DNA of 64,000 bases, taken from the NCBI GenBank assembly GCA_018815325.1, contig JAHIYE010000026.1, positions 62,001 through 126,000 on the forward strand, read 5' to 3'. Under the pieces are notes generated by a model that was given only the letters and a program-made list of their open reading frames with translations, was not told the origin of the DNA and ran no database searches. The position numbers and the translations under genes were made by a program. How positions within the stretch are numbered: the stretch's first letter is position 1; each line of letters opens with the position of its first letter. The DNA is from Gammaproteobacteria bacterium. Its GTDB lineage: Bacteria > Pseudomonadota > Gammaproteobacteria > Burkholderiales > Burkholderiaceae_C. Positions 18,908 to 26,960 of this stretch are shown in pieces.

Positions 18908-19545
18908 GGCAGCCAGCCCCTGGTTTGCAAGCTGCCAAGCACCGCCTGCCAGACGGCCTCACGGCTCAGGTCGGCCGGTATGCAGGCAAAACGAGCAGGA
19001 TGGTCCTTCATGCGCTGGCCATAGGCATCCGCCACACGGCGGAAGAATTCCACCGGTTGGGCTTCAAATTTATCCGGCACACGGGCGCCAGAGAGGCGTT
19101 GCGCCGCGATTTCAGGCGCCAGATCAAACCACAGCGTCAAATCGGGTTGCCTGATGAAATCAGGCCCCTGCCCTTTTACACCCTGCACCCATTGCTCCAG
19201 AATCGATAGCACATTGAGATCGAAACCGCGCCCGCCACCCTGATAGGCAAAGGTCGCATCGGTGAAACGGTCGCACACCACGACCTCGCCACGGGCCAAG
19301 GCTGGCTCAATGAGCTGCTGCAGATGATCGCGCCGGGCAGCAAATACCAGCAAGGCCTCGGTCATCGGGTCCATGGCGTCGTTGAGTACCAGCGTACGCA
19401 GCTTTTCCGCCAATGGGGTTCCACCGGGCTCGCGGGTCAGCGTGACGGTTCTGCCCTGCTCGCGAAAGGCCTGCGCCAGGGCTTCTATATGGGTGGATTT
19501 GCCAGCACCATCAATGCCTTCGAATGAAATGAAAAGCCCGTTCAT
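18904..19545 (-). CDS. tmk: thymidylate kinase
   Basis: Phosphorylates dTMP to dTDP. The 213-residue protein begins [18 protein letters not shown] (P-loop) and contains the DRF motif ([19 protein letters not shown]) and TREPGGTPL. The lid region is [16 protein letters not shown]. The ATG at 19543-19545 is chosen because the N-terminal extension to 19638 has no family match. mltG ends four bases before it, and holB starts inside its stop codon. Confidence 0.97.
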   Translation of the reverse strand: MNGLFISFEGIDGAGKSTHIEALAQAFREQGRTVTLTREPGGTPLAEKLRTLVLNDAMDPMTEALLVFAARRDHLQQLIEPALARGEVVVCDRFTDATFAYQGGGRGFDLNVLSILEQWVQGVKGQGPDFIRQPDLTLWFDLAPEIAAQRLSGARVPDKFEAQPVEFFRRVADAYGQRMKDHPARFACIPADLSREAVWQAVLGSLQTRGWLP

Positions 19546-19549
19546 GCTC

Positions 19550-20533
19550 TTATTGTCCACGCTGGAACTTGTTGACGGCCCGGTTGTGCTCATCCAGGCT
19601 GGGGCTGAAGTGGCTGCTGCCGTCGCCGCGGGCCACAAAATACAGGGCAGAGGTCTGGGCTGGGCGGACCGCCGCCAGCAGCGCGGCCTTGCCCGGCATG
19701 GCGATGGGCGTGGGCGGCAGGCCGGCTCGCGTGTAGGTGTTCCAGGGGGTGTCTGCCTGCAGGTCGCGCTTGCGCAGGTTGCCGTCGAATTGCGTGCCCA
19801 GGCCGTAGATCACAGTGGGATCGGTCTGCAGCATCATGCCGATGCGCAGCCGGTTGTTGAAAACGCCGGAAATCATGGCGCGCTCACCCGCACGGCCGGT
19901 TTCCTTTTCGATGATGCTGGCCAGGATGAGGGCTTCATCCGGGCTTTTCAGTGGCGTATCGGCAGCGCGCTGGCCCCAGGCAGCAGCCAGGCGCTTGTCC
20001 AGAGCCCTCAGGGCACGCTGCAGCACGGCCAGATCACTCGATCCGCTCGCAAAGGCATAGGTATCCGGGAAGAAACGCCCCTCCGGGTGCAGCCCCGGTC
20101 GGCCCAGCTTTTCCATGATGATTTCATCACTCAGGCCTTGTATGTCATGCCTTAGGTGCTCTGATTTTTGTAGCGCCTCACGTACCTGGCGGAAATTCCA
20201 GCCCTCCACCAGCGTCAGGGTGCGCAGGGTTTCTTCCCCGAGCACGAGTTTTTGCAGCAAGGCGCGCGGGGTGGTGCCGGCTGCGATCTCGTAGCTACCG
20301 GCCTTGATCTGGCGGTCGTCGCCCGAGAAGCGGAACCAGGCATTCAGCAGGGTGGGGTTCACGCGCACCCCGGCATCGACCACGACACGGGCAATGCCGC
20401 GCGCCGGGGTGCCAGGCTCGACCGACAGCTCGACCGGGTCGGTCGCCAGCACCATGGGCTGGTTCAACCACCAGGCGGCGCTGCCTGCCGCAAGCCCTGC
20501 AGCCACCAGAATAAGCACAATGAAAGAACGCAC
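19550..20533 (-). CDS. mltG: endolytic murein transglycosylase
   Basis: Inner-membrane lytic transglycosylase that cuts nascent glycan strands and sets their length. 327 residues with a single N-terminal transmembrane helix (about 3-22) followed by the YceG domain. The catalytic Glu lies in [12 protein letters not shown], and [17 protein letters not shown] and [13 protein letters not shown] are typical. First gene of the leftward tmk-holB-pilZ-tatD run and divergent to ygfZ with only 45 bases between. Residues around [13 protein letters not shown] use rare codons (CTA, AGG, ATA) and are encoded by a likely repeat copy at 20131-20175. Confidence 0.96.
   Translation of the reverse strand: MRSFIVLILVAAGLAAGSAAWWLNQPMVLATDPVELSVEPGTPARGIARVVVDAGVRVNPTLLNAWFRFSGDDRQIKAGSYEIAAGTTPRALLQKLVLGEETLRTLTLVEGWNFRQVREALQKSEHLRHDIQGLSDEIIMEKLGRPGLHPEGRFFPDTYAFASGSSDLAVLQRALRALDKRLAAAWGQRAADTPLKSPDEALILASIIEKETGRAGERAMISGVFNNRLRIGMMLQTDPTVIYGLGTQFDGNLRKRDLQADTPWNTYTRAGLPPTPIAMPGKAALLAAVRPAQTSALYFVARGDGSSHFSPSLDEHNRAVNKFQRGQ
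20131..20175 (-). repeat. interspersed repeat, probable copy C (inside mltG)
   Basis: Read on the minus strand, GCTACAAAAATCAGAGCACC, then GGCATGA, then ACAAGGCCTGAG. This follows the layout of the other copies but is diverged. Rare codons in this piece contrast with the rest of the gene. Confidence 0.45.
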
Positions 20534-20578
20534 AGCCTTACAGACCTCATGAGATTGAGGGAGGATGATAATTCACCC

Positions 20579-21496
20579 ATGAACAACACTCTGAATGGCA
20601 TTGCCCCCCTGCCCCATCTCGGGGTCATCCGGGTCGAGGGCGAGGATGCCGCCAAGTTCCTGCACGGCCAGTTGACGCAGGATTTCGCCCTGTTGAGCCT
20701 GTCCGAGGCACGCCTGGCGGCCTTCTGTTCGGCCAAAGGCCGCATGCAGGCCAGCTTCATTGGTTTCAAGCGCTCGCCCGCGGACATCCTGCTGGTTTGC
20801 AGCCGCGACCTGCTGGCCCCCACGCTCAAGCGCCTGTCGATGTTCGTGCTGCGGGCCAAGGCCCGGCTCAGCGATGCCAGCTCCGACTTTCAGCTGCTCG
20901 GCCTGGCCGGAGAGGCTGCCACCCGGCTCAGCCATGGTGCACAGCCTGCCTGGCACAAGACCGACGTGGGTGCGGCCAGCATCATCAGCCTGTACCCGGC
21001 CGACAGCATCCCGCGGGCACTCTGGGTGGCCCCCGTGTCGGAACCTGCGCCACAGGGCGAAGCCTTGTCGCCGGCGCTCTGGCAGTGGCTGGAGGTCCGC
21101 AGCGCGGTGGCCACACTCAGCACGCCGGTCATCGAGGCCTTTGTGCCGCAGATGCTCAATTACGAATCCGTGGGCGGTGTCAACTTCAAGAAAGGCTGCT
21201 ATCCCGGCCAGGAGGTCGTGGCGCGCAGCCAGTTTCGCGGCACGCTGAAGCGTCGCGCCTACCTGGTACATGCCGAGTCGGCGATGCAAGCGGGTGACGA
21301 GGTGTTTTCTCAGGCCGACCCTTCCCAGCCCTGCGGTACCGTGGTGCAGGTTGCCACGGCGCCGTCCGGCGGTTTCGATGCCATAGCTTCGCTGCAGGTG
21401 GCCGCTGCCGAGCAGGGAGGCCTGAGCCTGGGGCCGCAGCAAAGCAGCCCCATCACGCTGTTGCCACTGCCTTACCCGCTGCTCGAAGACATCTGA
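20579..21496 (+). CDS. ygfZ: folate-binding tRNA-modifying protein YgfZ
   Basis: YgfZ uses tetrahydrofolate and supports assembly or repair of certain iron-sulfur enzymes such as MiaB. The protein of about 305 residues has the GcvT-like fold and the diagnostic motif KKGCYPGQE with the essential Cys. The ATG at 20579 follows GGGAGGA at 20559-20565. The frame can be extended far upstream, but that part is antisense to mltG and meaningless. It is divergent to mltG and converges on the hotdog-GNAT gene with only 16 bases between. Confidence 0.95.
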   Translation: MNNTLNGIAPLPHLGVIRVEGEDAAKFLHGQLTQDFALLSLSEARLAAFCSAKGRMQASFIGFKRSPADILLVCSRDLLAPTLKRLSMFVLRAKARLSDASSDFQLLGLAGEAATRLSHGAQPAWHKTDVGAASIISLYPADSIPRALWVAPVSEPAPQGEALSPALWQWLEVRSAVATLSTPVIEAFVPQMLNYESVGGVNFKKGCYPGQEVVARSQFRGTLKRRAYLVHAESAMQAGDEVFSQADPSQPCGTVVQVATAPSGGFDAIASLQVAAAEQGGLSLGPQQSSPITLLPLPYPLLEDI

Positions 21497-21512
21497 GCGC
21501 GGTCCTCTGCCG

Positions 21513-22421
21513 TCAGGCCTGGCCGGGCGTCAGGTGGCAGAACATCTCGATGTGGGGAATGCCCGCCTCGTCGAAGGCGTCGCCCCGGGGCTCGAAGCCC
21601 AGGCCCCGGTAAAAGCCCTCGGCACTGCGCTGGGCATGCAGCATCACCTCATGGTCACCGCGCGCTGCGGCGGCCTGCATCAAGGCTTGAAGAATGCTGC
21701 GCCCCAACCCGCCACCGCGCAGCGCGCGACTCACGGCCATGCGGCCGATGCGCGCAATGCCGGGCGCATGCTGCAGCAGGCGTCCAGTGCCGACGGGCAT
21801 GTCCAGCCGGTTGTAGGCCACGGCATGCACGGCTGATTCGTCTGCCTCGTCCCACTCCATCTCCAGCGGGATGCGCTGTTCCTTCAAAAAAACTTCAGTG
21901 CGAACCTGGCGGGCGCCATCCTTGAGTTCATGCCATGGCCCGGTTTGAACCCTGAGTACCGATTCGCCGGCCTCATAACCGAGCAGCAGCTCACGCAGGC
22001 TCGCGGGCACCGGTGCCGAGGTCTGGCTCAGCGGATCGGCAAAGACATAGAGCAGCTCACCGCTCACCAGCAATTCCTCGGCATGGAAGATGCCGCCAAG
22101 GAACAGGATGGAGGAGTTGCCGATGCGAGCGCACTTCAGGCCAATGTCGAGTTGCTCGTCATAGCGGGCCGAGGCGTGGTACTCCAGCGTGGCCTTTTTC
22201 ACATAGAGGTCGCCCGACAGCTCATGCATGGAGGCTTCGTAGGGCAGCGCCAGGGCACGCCAGTAGTCGGCGATGGCGGTGTCCAGGTACATGAGGTAGT
22301 GCGCGTTGAACACGATCTTCTGCATGTCCACCTCGGCCCAGCGCACGCGCAGGCGATGGAAAAACCGGAAATCGCGGCGCGTCAGCTGCACCTGGGCAGG
22401 TTTGTTGGCAGGGGTGTTCAT
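21513..22421 (-). CDS. hotdog thioesterase fused to GNAT acetyltransferase
   Basis: A 302-residue two-domain protein. Residues about 12-150 are a YbgC/FadM-type acyl-CoA thioesterase (RVRWAEVDMQKIVFNAHYLMY with the catalytic Asp, then VKKATLEYHASARYDEQL). Residues about 155-300 are a GNAT N-acetyltransferase resembling ElaA-type enzymes (VFLKEQRIPLEMEWDEAD, then RIGRMAVSRALRGGGLGRSI for acetyl-CoA binding, and YRGLGFEPRGD). Both halves handle acyl-CoA. The ATG at 22421 begins MNTPANKP; the upstream extension overlaps the esterase gene and is not credible. The esterase gene ends 4 bases upstream, so the pair is co-transcribed. The substrates are unknown. Confidence 0.88.
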   Translation of the reverse strand: MNTPANKPAQVQLTRRDFRFFHRLRVRWAEVDMQKIVFNAHYLMYLDTAIADYWRALALPYEASMHELSGDLYVKKATLEYHASARYDEQLDIGLKCARIGNSSILFLGGIFHAEELLVSGELLYVFADPLSQTSAPVPASLRELLLGYEAGESVLRVQTGPWHELKDGARQVRTEVFLKEQRIPLEMEWDEADESAVHAVAYNRLDMPVGTGRLLQHAPGIARIGRMAVSRALRGGGLGRSILQALMQAAAARGDHEVMLHAQRSAEGFYRGLGFEPRGDAFDEAGIPHIEMFCHLTPGQA

Positions 22422-22425
22422 GGTC

Positions 22426-23388
22426 TCAGGCTTTCGTGTCAAAGGCATTGCGCAGTGCACGCGCCGCATCGGCATGGGCCTGCAGGGCTTCGGGAATGGC
22501 GCGCCCCATCTTGATGAACTCGTGGACCACACCGCGGTAGATGTCCAGGTCCACCGGCACGCCCGCCAGACGCAGCTTGTCGGCATACATCACGCCCTCG
22601 TCGACCAGCGGGTCGCACTCGGCCAGCCCGATCCAGGCCGGCGCAAGGCCCTCGACATCGGGCGCATTGAGTGGCGCAAAGCGCCAGTCATCCCGGTCGG
22701 CCGGGGTGTTGATGTAGTGGTTGAAGAAGTAGGTGATGTGCGGCTCCTCGATCACAAAGCCCTTGTCGAAGGTCTTGTGCGAAGGCGTGTCCTGGTGCGC
22801 CGCGCAGCCGGGGTAAAACAGCATCTGCAGGGCCAGCGGCAACGAAGCATCCCTCGCCAGGATGGCGCAGACGATGGCGAGCGTGCCGCCTGCACTGTCG
22901 CCGCCCACGGCCAGGCGCGTGCTGTCCAGGCCCTTGTCGGCCCCATGCGCAGCAAGCCACTGCACAGCGTCCCAGGCATCGTTGGCCGCAACCGGAAACT
23001 TGTGCTCGGGCGCCAGCCGGTAGTCCACCGATACCACGGCACACTGCGCCAGGTGGCTCAGGTGCCGGCACAGTATGTCGTGCGTGGCGATGTTGCCAAT
23101 GGTGAAGCCGCCGCCATGAAAATACACCAGCACCGGCAAGCTGTCGCTCGACGGCGCATACAGGCGCGCCGGCACCGCATGGCCATCGCGGGCCGGGATG
23201 GTGAAGTCTTCCACCCGTGGCAGCTTGTGCGAGGGGATTTCGAGCACGCCGGCGCCGGCTTCGTAGGCCGCTCGCGCTTGAACTGGCGTGAGCGCATGCA
23301 GGGGCAGATGACCGGCCCGGGCCATGCGGTCAAGCACGTGGTGCATGGCGGGTGTGAGCAGAGCGCGCGGGTTGCGTTGGTGACTCAT
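22426..23388 (-). CDS. HSL-family alpha/beta-hydrolase (esterase/lipase)
   Basis: About 320 residues of the hormone-sensitive-lipase family. The oxyanion-hole motif is FHGGGFTIG, the nucleophile elbow GGDSAGG, the acid lies in AECDPLVDEG and the base His in GVVHEFIKMG. The start MSHQRNPRALL (ATG 23386-23388) gives a normal N-terminus. It lies 4 bases upstream of the hotdog-GNAT gene and is divergent from the iron alcohol dehydrogenase, with a short shared promoter region (23389-23443). It should cleave short to medium acyl esters. Confidence 0.92.
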   Translation of the reverse strand: MSHQRNPRALLTPAMHHVLDRMARAGHLPLHALTPVQARAAYEAGAGVLEIPSHKLPRVEDFTIPARDGHAVPARLYAPSSDSLPVLVYFHGGGFTIGNIATHDILCRHLSHLAQCAVVSVDYRLAPEHKFPVAANDAWDAVQWLAAHGADKGLDSTRLAVGGDSAGGTLAIVCAILARDASLPLALQMLFYPGCAAHQDTPSHKTFDKGFVIEEPHITYFFNHYINTPADRDDWRFAPLNAPDVEGLAPAWIGLAECDPLVDEGVMYADKLRLAGVPVDLDIYRGVVHEFIKMGRAIPEALQAHADAARALRNAFDTKA

Positions 23389-23443
23389 GAACGAAGCTTG
23401 GCTTGTTATAAAGTGGGTGTTTCGATCGTAACCGCAGGACGTC

Positions 23444-24580
23444 ATGGCACTCATCTACTACATCACCCAGGTTCAATTCGAGTTTGGCGCAGTCAAGCTG
23501 CTCCAGCAGGAGTGCGAGCGCGTGGGCATCAAACGCCCCCTCGTCATCACCGACCCCGGCGTCAAGGCAGTGGGTGTTTTGCAAAAGGCGCTCGACGCCC
23601 TGCCCGGCCTGCCAGTGGCCGTGTTTGACCAGACCCCCTCCAACCCCACCGAAGCAGCGGTACGAGCTGCGGTCGAGGTGTACCGCGCCAACAAATGCGA
23701 TGGCCTGATTGCCGTCGGCGGCGGCTCGGCGATCGACTGCGCCAAGGGCGTGGCCATTGCGGCCACGCACGAAGGCCCACTCACCACCTACGCCACCATT
23801 GAGGGCGGCTCGCCCAAAATCACCGAGCGCGTGGCGCCCATCATTGCCGTGCCCACCACCAGCGGCACCGGCAGCGAGGTTGCACGCGGCGCCATCATCA
23901 TCGTGGACGACCACCGTAAGCTTGGCTTCCACTCCTGGCATCTGGTGCCCAAGACCGCCATCTGCGACCCGGAACTCACACTGGGTCTACCGCCCAAATT
24001 GACCGCCGCCACCGGCATGGACGCCATTGCCCACTGCATGGAAACCTTCATGGCACCGCTCTTCAACCCGCCGGCCGACGGCATTGCGCTGGACGGCTTG
24101 CAACGCGCCTGGTCCCACATCGAGCGCGCCACCAGGGACGGCAGCGACCGCGAGGCACGCCTGAACCTCATGAGCGCCTCGATGCAGGGTGCCATGGCGT
24201 TCCAGAAAGGGTTGGGCTGCGTGCACAGCCTGAGCCACAGCCTCGGTGGTGTGGACCCGCGTCTGCACCATGGCACGCTGAACGCCATGTTTTTGCCTGC
24301 CGTGATTGCCTTCAACGCGGGCGCTGATTCCATTCAGAAGGAAAGCCGCTTGCTGCGCATGGCGCAGGCCATGAGCCTGGACTCGGCGGGTGATATTGGG
24401 GAAGCCATCAAGGACATGAATGCCCGCCTGGGCCTGCCCACAGGCTTGCGTGAAATGGGTGTGATGGAGAGCCAGTTTGACCAGATCATCACCGGTGCCA
24501 TGGCCGACCACTGCCACAAGACCAACCCGCGCATTGCCACGGTTGAGGAATACCGCGAGATGCTGACGCAGGCTATGTGA
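23444..24580 (+). CDS. iron-containing alcohol dehydrogenase
   Basis: A group III Fe-ADH of 378 residues. The N-terminal NAD(P) domain has GLIAVGGGSAIDCAKG and VPTTSGTGSE. The C-terminal helical domain provides the metal ligands: Asp and His in TGMDAIAHCMETF, His in GCVHSLSHSLGG and His in RLHHGTLNA. It is divergent from the esterase. A hairpin at 24598-24627 lies downstream. The natural alcohol or aldehyde substrate cannot be inferred. Confidence 0.93.
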   Translation: MALIYYITQVQFEFGAVKLLQQECERVGIKRPLVITDPGVKAVGVLQKALDALPGLPVAVFDQTPSNPTEAAVRAAVEVYRANKCDGLIAVGGGSAIDCAKGVAIAATHEGPLTTYATIEGGSPKITERVAPIIAVPTTSGTGSEVARGAIIIVDDHRKLGFHSWHLVPKTAICDPELTLGLPPKLTAATGMDAIAHCMETFMAPLFNPPADGIALDGLQRAWSHIERATRDGSDREARLNLMSASMQGAMAFQKGLGCVHSLSHSLGGVDPRLHHGTLNAMFLPAVIAFNAGADSIQKESRLLRMAQAMSLDSAGDIGEAIKDMNARLGLPTGLREMGVMESQFDQIITGAMADHCHKTNPRIATVEEYREMLTQAM

Positions 24581-24597
24581 TCCGCATGATGTTCTGA

Positions 24598-24627
24598 GTG
24601 CCCCGCGGCTTGAAAAAGCCGGGGCAC
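24598..24627. terminator. hairpin between convergent genes
   Basis: GTGCCCCGCGGCTT pairs with AAGCCGGGGCAC around a GAAA tetraloop, with a small bulge. It lies between the ends of the alcohol dehydrogenase and the DUF3012 gene. It lacks a clear T-run on either strand, so the terminator role is inferred from position. Confidence 0.55.
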
Positions 24628-24660
24628 AGGTCGATGCGGGCCTCAGCCCGTGCAACGGGG

Positions 24661-24831
24661 CTATTTGAACAGACAGTTCTTGGCGAAATCGGTGGCTTCG
24701 TTGGCCGTCCAGTCGCCTTTGGGCTTTTCCTGCATCTGCGTGCACCAGGCTTTGCTGCCCACCTCCGGTGAGCAGGCTGACAAGAAGGCTCCTGCCAGCA
24801 GTAATAAGCTCATCCAACCCAGTCGTTTCAT
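24661..24831 (-). CDS. DUF3012 small lipoprotein
   Basis: A 56-residue lipoprotein precursor. A short basic start and hydrophobic stretch end in the lipobox LSAC. The mature part is CSPEVGSKAWCTQMQEKP followed by KGDWTANEATDFAKNC, which is the DUF3012 pattern. Three Cys remain after the lipid attachment site is counted. The second of two tandem ATGs (24831) is preferred because GGAG is then correctly spaced. The function is unknown. It lies directly downstream of the integron integrase, on the same strand. Confidence 0.85.
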   Translation of the reverse strand: MKRLGWMSLLLLAGAFLSACSPEVGSKAWCTQMQEKPKGDWTANEATDFAKNCLFK

Positions 24832-24899
24832 CATGTCTCCTTGTTGTGTGCTGCAGTCTAGCGTACGGCTATTTCGGGCAATGCAGAGAAAGCGGACTT

Positions 24900-25898
24900 T
24901 CACCCTGCCAGTCCCGTAAGCGCATCCAGCGGGCTGGCAGTGCCACCCGCTGCCACTTTCAGCACATGGGTGTAAATCATTGTGGTGGACACATCACTGT
25001 GGCCCAGCAGTTCCTGCACAGTCCGGATATCGGTGCCAGATTGCAACAAGTGAGTGGCAAAGCTGTGGCGAAGGGTGTGCACAGAAACCGGCTTGCCAAT
25101 GCCTGCTTGCAGCACTGCGCGTTTGAGTGCACGTTGCAGGCGGTCCTCATACAGATGCTGCCTGCGCTCCACGCCACTGCGTGGATCGACTGAATAAGTG
25201 GGTGACGGAAACATCCAGAACCACCCCCAGGTATGTCCAACCTGCGGGTACTTGGCCTCCAATGCGTGGGGCGTTTCAACCCCGCCGCGCTGGGCTCGCC
25301 GGTCCGCTTCCCACACAGCACGCGCTGCCAGCATCTGCCTTCGCAGCGCTGGCGCCAGAGAGTGCGGCAGCATCACCACGCGGTCCTTATTGCCCTTGGC
25401 CTGGCGCACAATGATGACGTGGCGCTCAAAATCCACGTCCTTGATGCGCAGGCGAATGCCTTCCATCAGCCGCATGCCCGTTCCGTAGAGCAGACGCGCC
25501 AGCAAAGCCGTCTCACCCTCCATGCTCGCCAGCACACCAGCCACTTCATCCTTGGTCAGGACTGATGGTATGCGGCGTGGACTGGTGGGGCGGTTGATAT
25601 CGTTGAGCCAGGGCAACTCAATATTCAGCACCTCCCGATACAAAAAGAGCAGTGCGCTGAGCGCTTGGTTATGCGTGGATGCCGATACCTTGCGCTCGGT
25701 TGCCATCATCGACAAAAATGTTTCTACCTCTTTGGCTCCCATGTCGCGCGGATGCTTCAAACCATGCCAACGGATGTAAAAGCGAATCCAGTACAGGTAG
25801 GTTTTCTCGGTGCTGAGGCTATAGTGCAAGTAACGAATGCGCTCCCGCACTTGGTCCAAAAGACGGATGGACAGTAAAGGCGGGGTGCCGGGTTTCAT
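24900..25898 (-). CDS. intI: integron integrase (tyrosine recombinase)
   Basis: A 332-residue IntI, which recombines attI with single-stranded attC hairpins. It shares the N-terminal [18 protein letters not shown] block of known integrases. It also has the IntI-specific insert before the catalytic C-terminus ([20 protein letters not shown], about 212-231). That insert separates integron integrases from other tyrosine recombinases. The catalytic residues are all there: Arg143 (GTGMRLMEG), Lys around 168-171, His274 and Arg277 (HTLRHSF), His300 (LGHSD) and Tyr309 (MIYTHV). It should be active. The ATG at 25898 lies only about 7 bases after the -10 box, so the mRNA is probably leaderless. Expression is likely SOS-controlled. 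Confidence 0.97.
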   Translation of the reverse strand: MKPGTPPLLSIRLLDQVRERIRYLHYSLSTEKTYLYWIRFYIRWHGLKHPRDMGAKEVETFLSMMATERKVSASTHNQALSALLFLYREVLNIELPWLNDINRPTSPRRIPSVLTKDEVAGVLASMEGETALLARLLYGTGMRLMEGIRLRIKDVDFERHVIIVRQAKGNKDRVVMLPHSLAPALRRQMLAARAVWEADRRAQRGGVETPHALEAKYPQVGHTWGWFWMFPSPTYSVDPRSGVERRQHLYEDRLQRALKRAVLQAGIGKPVSVHTLRHSFATHLLQSGTDIRTVQELLGHSDVSTTMIYTHVLKVAAGGTASPLDALTGLAG

Positions 25899-25901
25899 GG
25901 T

Positions 25902-25929
25902 TTGACTTATAACTGTATATGCGTACAGT
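25902..25929 (+). promoter_or_regulatory. candidate cassette promoter Pc
   Basis: TTGACT (25902-25907), 16-bp spacer, TACAGT (25924-25929). The start site would be near 25936, about 40 bases before the attI leader ORF. It lies face to face with the intI promoter and shares the LexA box, which covers most of its spacer and -10. Confidence 0.55.
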
Positions 25930-25934
25930 GTAAA
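25906..25934 (-). promoter_or_regulatory. integrase promoter Pint
   Basis: On the minus strand TTTACA (25934-25929), exact 17-bp spacer and TATAAG (25911-25906). The spacer is almost wholly a LexA box. The intI ATG begins 7 bases after the -10, implying a leaderless transcript. Confidence 0.8.
25913..25928. promoter_or_regulatory. LexA box (SOS operator)
   Basis: CTGTATATGCGTACAG is a perfect CTGT-N8-ACAG match to the proteobacterial LexA consensus. It lies inside the spacer of the intI promoter, as in other SOS-controlled integrons, and also overlaps the facing candidate cassette promoter. Confidence 0.85.
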
Positions 25935-25975
25935 GGGCGCAAACCCAACAAGCAAGGCTATTTCAGGAGGTTTCA

Positions 25976-26038
25976 ATGTCCAGAATATCGAGCAGGCCCC
26001 AGTTTATCGAGCAGGTTTTGCTCTATACATTACGTTAG
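25976..26038 (+). CDS. 20-codon attI leader ORF
   Basis: An ORF of 20 codons ([20 protein letters not shown]) preceded by AGGAGG at 25965-25970 with a 5-base spacer. That is the strongest ribosome site in the integron. Its stop TAG (26036-26038) is formed by the TTAG that starts the inserted cassette, across the attI cleavage point. The first cassette gene begins 30 bases later and has no Shine-Dalgarno. The arrangement recalls the ORF-11 of class 1 attI, which raises translation of the first cassette. The peptide itself probably has no function. Confidence 0.65.
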   Translation: MSRISSRPQFIEQVLLYTLR

Positions 26039-26040
26039 CC
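25986..26040 (+). other. attI: attI recombination site with direct repeats and core
   Basis: The core GTTAGCC is at 26034-26040, with strand exchange expected after G26034. Upstream lie two copies of TATCGAGCAGG (25986-25996 and 26005-26015), 19 bases apart. These are candidates for the direct-repeat integrase-binding sites known in attI1. Confidence 0.75.
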
Positions 26041-26067
26041 CTACGCACACACAATCTTCCTACTACT

Positions 26068-26871
26068 ATGCCCAACAAAGAATTCCTCGAAGAATATTCG
26101 CTCTATCGCAAGTTCAAAGTTACAGACTTGCCAAGAACAACTGACCGGTTGCCAAAAGTTCGTTTGAACATGGCCTGCCCAACGTGTCAGTCTGATCAAA
26201 CATTCGCGATGACCAACGAATTCTGGGAAAACTTCGGATACACAAATCCTCCATTTTTGGGGGAAGTACTCCGCGCAGTTTATCTATGCACACACTGCGA
26301 AAAGTTTGAGCGTGTCTTTTACATTGCGGCAGATGCAAAGGGGCAATGGCTGATGAAGGTTGGCCAGTTTCCGGCGTGGGAAATACACGGCAATCCACTG
26401 ATTGAGAAGATGCTTGGAAAGCATGCGGATCACTACAAGAAGGGGCTTGTCTGCGAATCTCAAAGCTACGGTATTGGTGCCTATGGGTACTACCGGCGAA
26501 TTGTTGAAGAAACAATCGACGAGCTACTAGAAGAAATCTCTCAGCTTTTGAGCGGCGATGACCTAAACAAGTTTTCTGAGGCGCTAGCGAAAACTAAGAA
26601 GACCATCGTCACACAAGAAAAGATTGACCTTGTTAAGGATTTGCTTCCTCCAGTATTGCGGCCTGATGGCATGAATCCCTTGTCAGTTCTTCACTCATCA
26701 TTAAGCGAAGGGCTCCATGCGGCATCTGATGAGGCTTGCTTAGAGCAAGCAGTAATCATTCGAGAAATTCTCGTATTTCTTGTGACCCAAGTGGCCGCAA
26801 GTAGGGCTGCAGCAAAGAGCTTCACCGAAGGCATGCGAAAACTTTTGGAGAAAAGAAATTCTGGCAAATAG
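26068..26871 (+). CDS. cassette 1: zinc-ribbon protein, DUF4145-like
   Basis: A 267-residue cytosolic protein of unknown function. A zinc ribbon is formed by CPTC (about residues 32-36) and CTHC (about 72-75). The long helical C-terminal part has GIGAYGYYRRIVEETIDELL and LSEGLHAASDEACLEQAVII blocks. This arrangement resembles DUF4145-type proteins, which turn up in defence-related and restriction contexts, but the match is from memory and weak. No Shine-Dalgarno precedes the ATG, so translation probably depends on the attI leader ORF. Codon use is less GC-rich than in the host genes. The stop codon adjoins the attC. Confidence 0.7.
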   Translation: MPNKEFLEEYSLYRKFKVTDLPRTTDRLPKVRLNMACPTCQSDQTFAMTNEFWENFGYTNPPFLGEVLRAVYLCTHCEKFERVFYIAADAKGQWLMKVGQFPAWEIHGNPLIEKMLGKHADHYKKGLVCESQSYGIGAYGYYRRIVEETIDELLEEISQLLSGDDLNKFSEALAKTKKTIVTQEKIDLVKDLLPPVLRPDGMNPLSVLHSSLSEGLHAASDEACLEQAVIIREILVFLVTQVAASRAAAKSFTEGMRKLLEKRNSGK

Positions 26872-26938
26872 GGCTAACCCATCATTCCACCGGACCTGCG
26901 CAAAAAGCCGCGCAGGCCGGTGAATTCAAACGTTAGAC
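26872..26938 (+). other. attC: attC of cassette 1
   Basis: 67 bp from inverse core GGCTAAC to core GTTAGAC. The central arms ACCGGACCTGCGC and GCGCAGGCCGGT form a hairpin with one unpaired A, the extrahelical base expected in attC. Confidence 0.9.
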
Positions 26939-26960
26939 AGCACGAATCACAGCGCATCGA

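Noticed and set aside
25986-26015. Start of a CRISPR array from the two TATCGAGCAGG repeats
   Set aside because: Only two short copies, no spacer series, no cas genes; position next to the attI core fits integrase binding sites better.
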